Positions 5,138 through 5,561 of a stretch of DNA of 5,561 nucleotides are shown here, piece by piece. How positions within the stretch are numbered: position 1 is the first letter of the stretch; each line of letters opens with the position of its first letter. The stretch is taken from contig JASBUY010000447.1 in NCBI GenBank assembly GCA_030147645.1, positions 1 to 5,561 on the forward strand, in the 5' to 3' direction. A program made the translations under genes and the position numbers. The stretch comes from Aquabacter sp. (GTDB lineage: Bacteria; Pseudomonadota; Alphaproteobacteria; Rhizobiales; Xanthobacteraceae). The notes beneath the pieces were generated by a model that was not told the origin of the DNA, made no database searches, and saw nothing but the letters and a program-made list of their open reading frames with translations.

Positions 5138-5561
5138 ATGACCCAATCGGCGAGCGCTCCGCGCACCCTGTATGACAAGATCTTCGACGACCACGTCGTG
5201 GAGCGTCAGGAGGACGGCACCTGCCTCCTCTATATCGACCGCCACCTCGTGCATGAAGTGACGAGCCCGCAGGCGTTCGAAGGGCTGCGCATGACCGGCC
5301 GCAAGGTCCGCGCGCCGGAAAAGACGCTGGCCGTGGTCGATCACAATGTGCCCACCACCGACCGCTCCCTGCCGAACCCCGACCCGGAAAGCGCCGCGCA
5401 GATCGCCGCGCTCGCGGAGAACGTCAAGGAATTCGGCATCGAATATTATGACGGCTTCGACCGTCGTCAGGGCATCGTGCATGTGGTCGGCCCCGAGCAG
5501 GGGTTCACCTTGCCCGGCACCACCATCGTCTGCGGCGACAGCCACACCTCCACCCATGGCG
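5138..5561 (+). CDS. leuC: 3-isopropylmalate dehydratase large subunit, N-terminal part (partial)
   Basis: LeuC with LeuD forms isopropylmalate isomerase, which interconverts 2- and 3-isopropylmalate in leucine biosynthesis using a [4Fe-4S] cluster, in the cytoplasm. The 141 visible residues of a protein usually about 470 long match LeuC throughout: TLYDKIFDDHVV (10-21), LLYIDRHLVHEVTSPQAFEGLR (about 30-51), DHN (68-70), the IVHVVGPEQG segment (113-122) and GDSHTSTHG (133-141) where the window ends. The Fe-S cysteines lie further downstream and cannot be checked. The ATG at 5138 follows AGGA (5125-5128) at nine bases. Many Hyphomicrobiales have rplS just before leuC; here the upstream gene is an MFS transporter instead. 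No frameshift or missing residue is seen in the part present. Confidence 0.97.
   Translation, partial: MTQSASAPRTLYDKIFDDHVVERQEDGTCLLYIDRHLVHEVTSPQAFEGLRMTGRKVRAPEKTLAVVDHNVPTTDRSLPNPDPESAAQIAALAENVKEFGIEYYDGFDRRQGIVHVVGPEQGFTLPGTTIVCGDSHTSTHG

Overview
This GC-rich window looks like ordinary chromosomal DNA from an alphaproteobacterium of the order Hyphomicrobiales (Rhizobiales). The codon choice and the protein sequences would fit the Xanthobacter/Azorhizobium/Ancylobacter neighbourhood, but the genus is an inference. The strongest evidence for the order is the chvI response-regulator gene, with a probable chvG start behind it, lying divergently from the ATP-dependent PEP carboxykinase gene pckA. 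That pairing is characteristic of this group.

Layout. Positions 1-47 (minus) are the first 15 codons of a gene that is probably chvG, the sensor kinase. Positions 86-787 (minus) are chvI. A divergent intergenic region (788-1025) holds two adjacent inverted repeats. A HugZ-type pyridoxamine-oxidase-fold/DUF2470 protein follows at 1026-1721 (plus). A 145-base leader with a perfect 10-bp palindrome precedes pckA (1867-3480, GTG start). pckA is closed by a clear intrinsic terminator (3506-3538). Next are a 12-helix major facilitator transporter (3585-4835, start uncertain), a 302-base gap, and the first 141 codons of leuC (5138-5561, running off the window).

Function. ChvG-ChvI is an envelope/acid-responsive two-component system of Hyphomicrobiales, and PckA is the gluconeogenic entry step from oxaloacetate to PEP. 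Their conserved adjacency fits a link between envelope signalling and carbon flux. The HugZ-like protein probably binds FMN or heme, but no heme uptake or iron genes are visible beside it. The MFS gene is separated from pckA by a terminator and has no evident functional tie to its neighbours. leuC begins leucine biosynthesis and is the subunit partner of LeuD, which lies outside the window.

I found no mobile element, CRISPR array, tRNA or rRNA, and no convincing undescribed system. The points worth a second look are small and mostly non-coding: two mutually exclusive hairpins at the chvI/chvG junction, paired palindromes between chvI and hugZ, a palindrome over a possible pckA -10 element, and a hairpin plus a stop-start-overlapping small frame in front of leuC.
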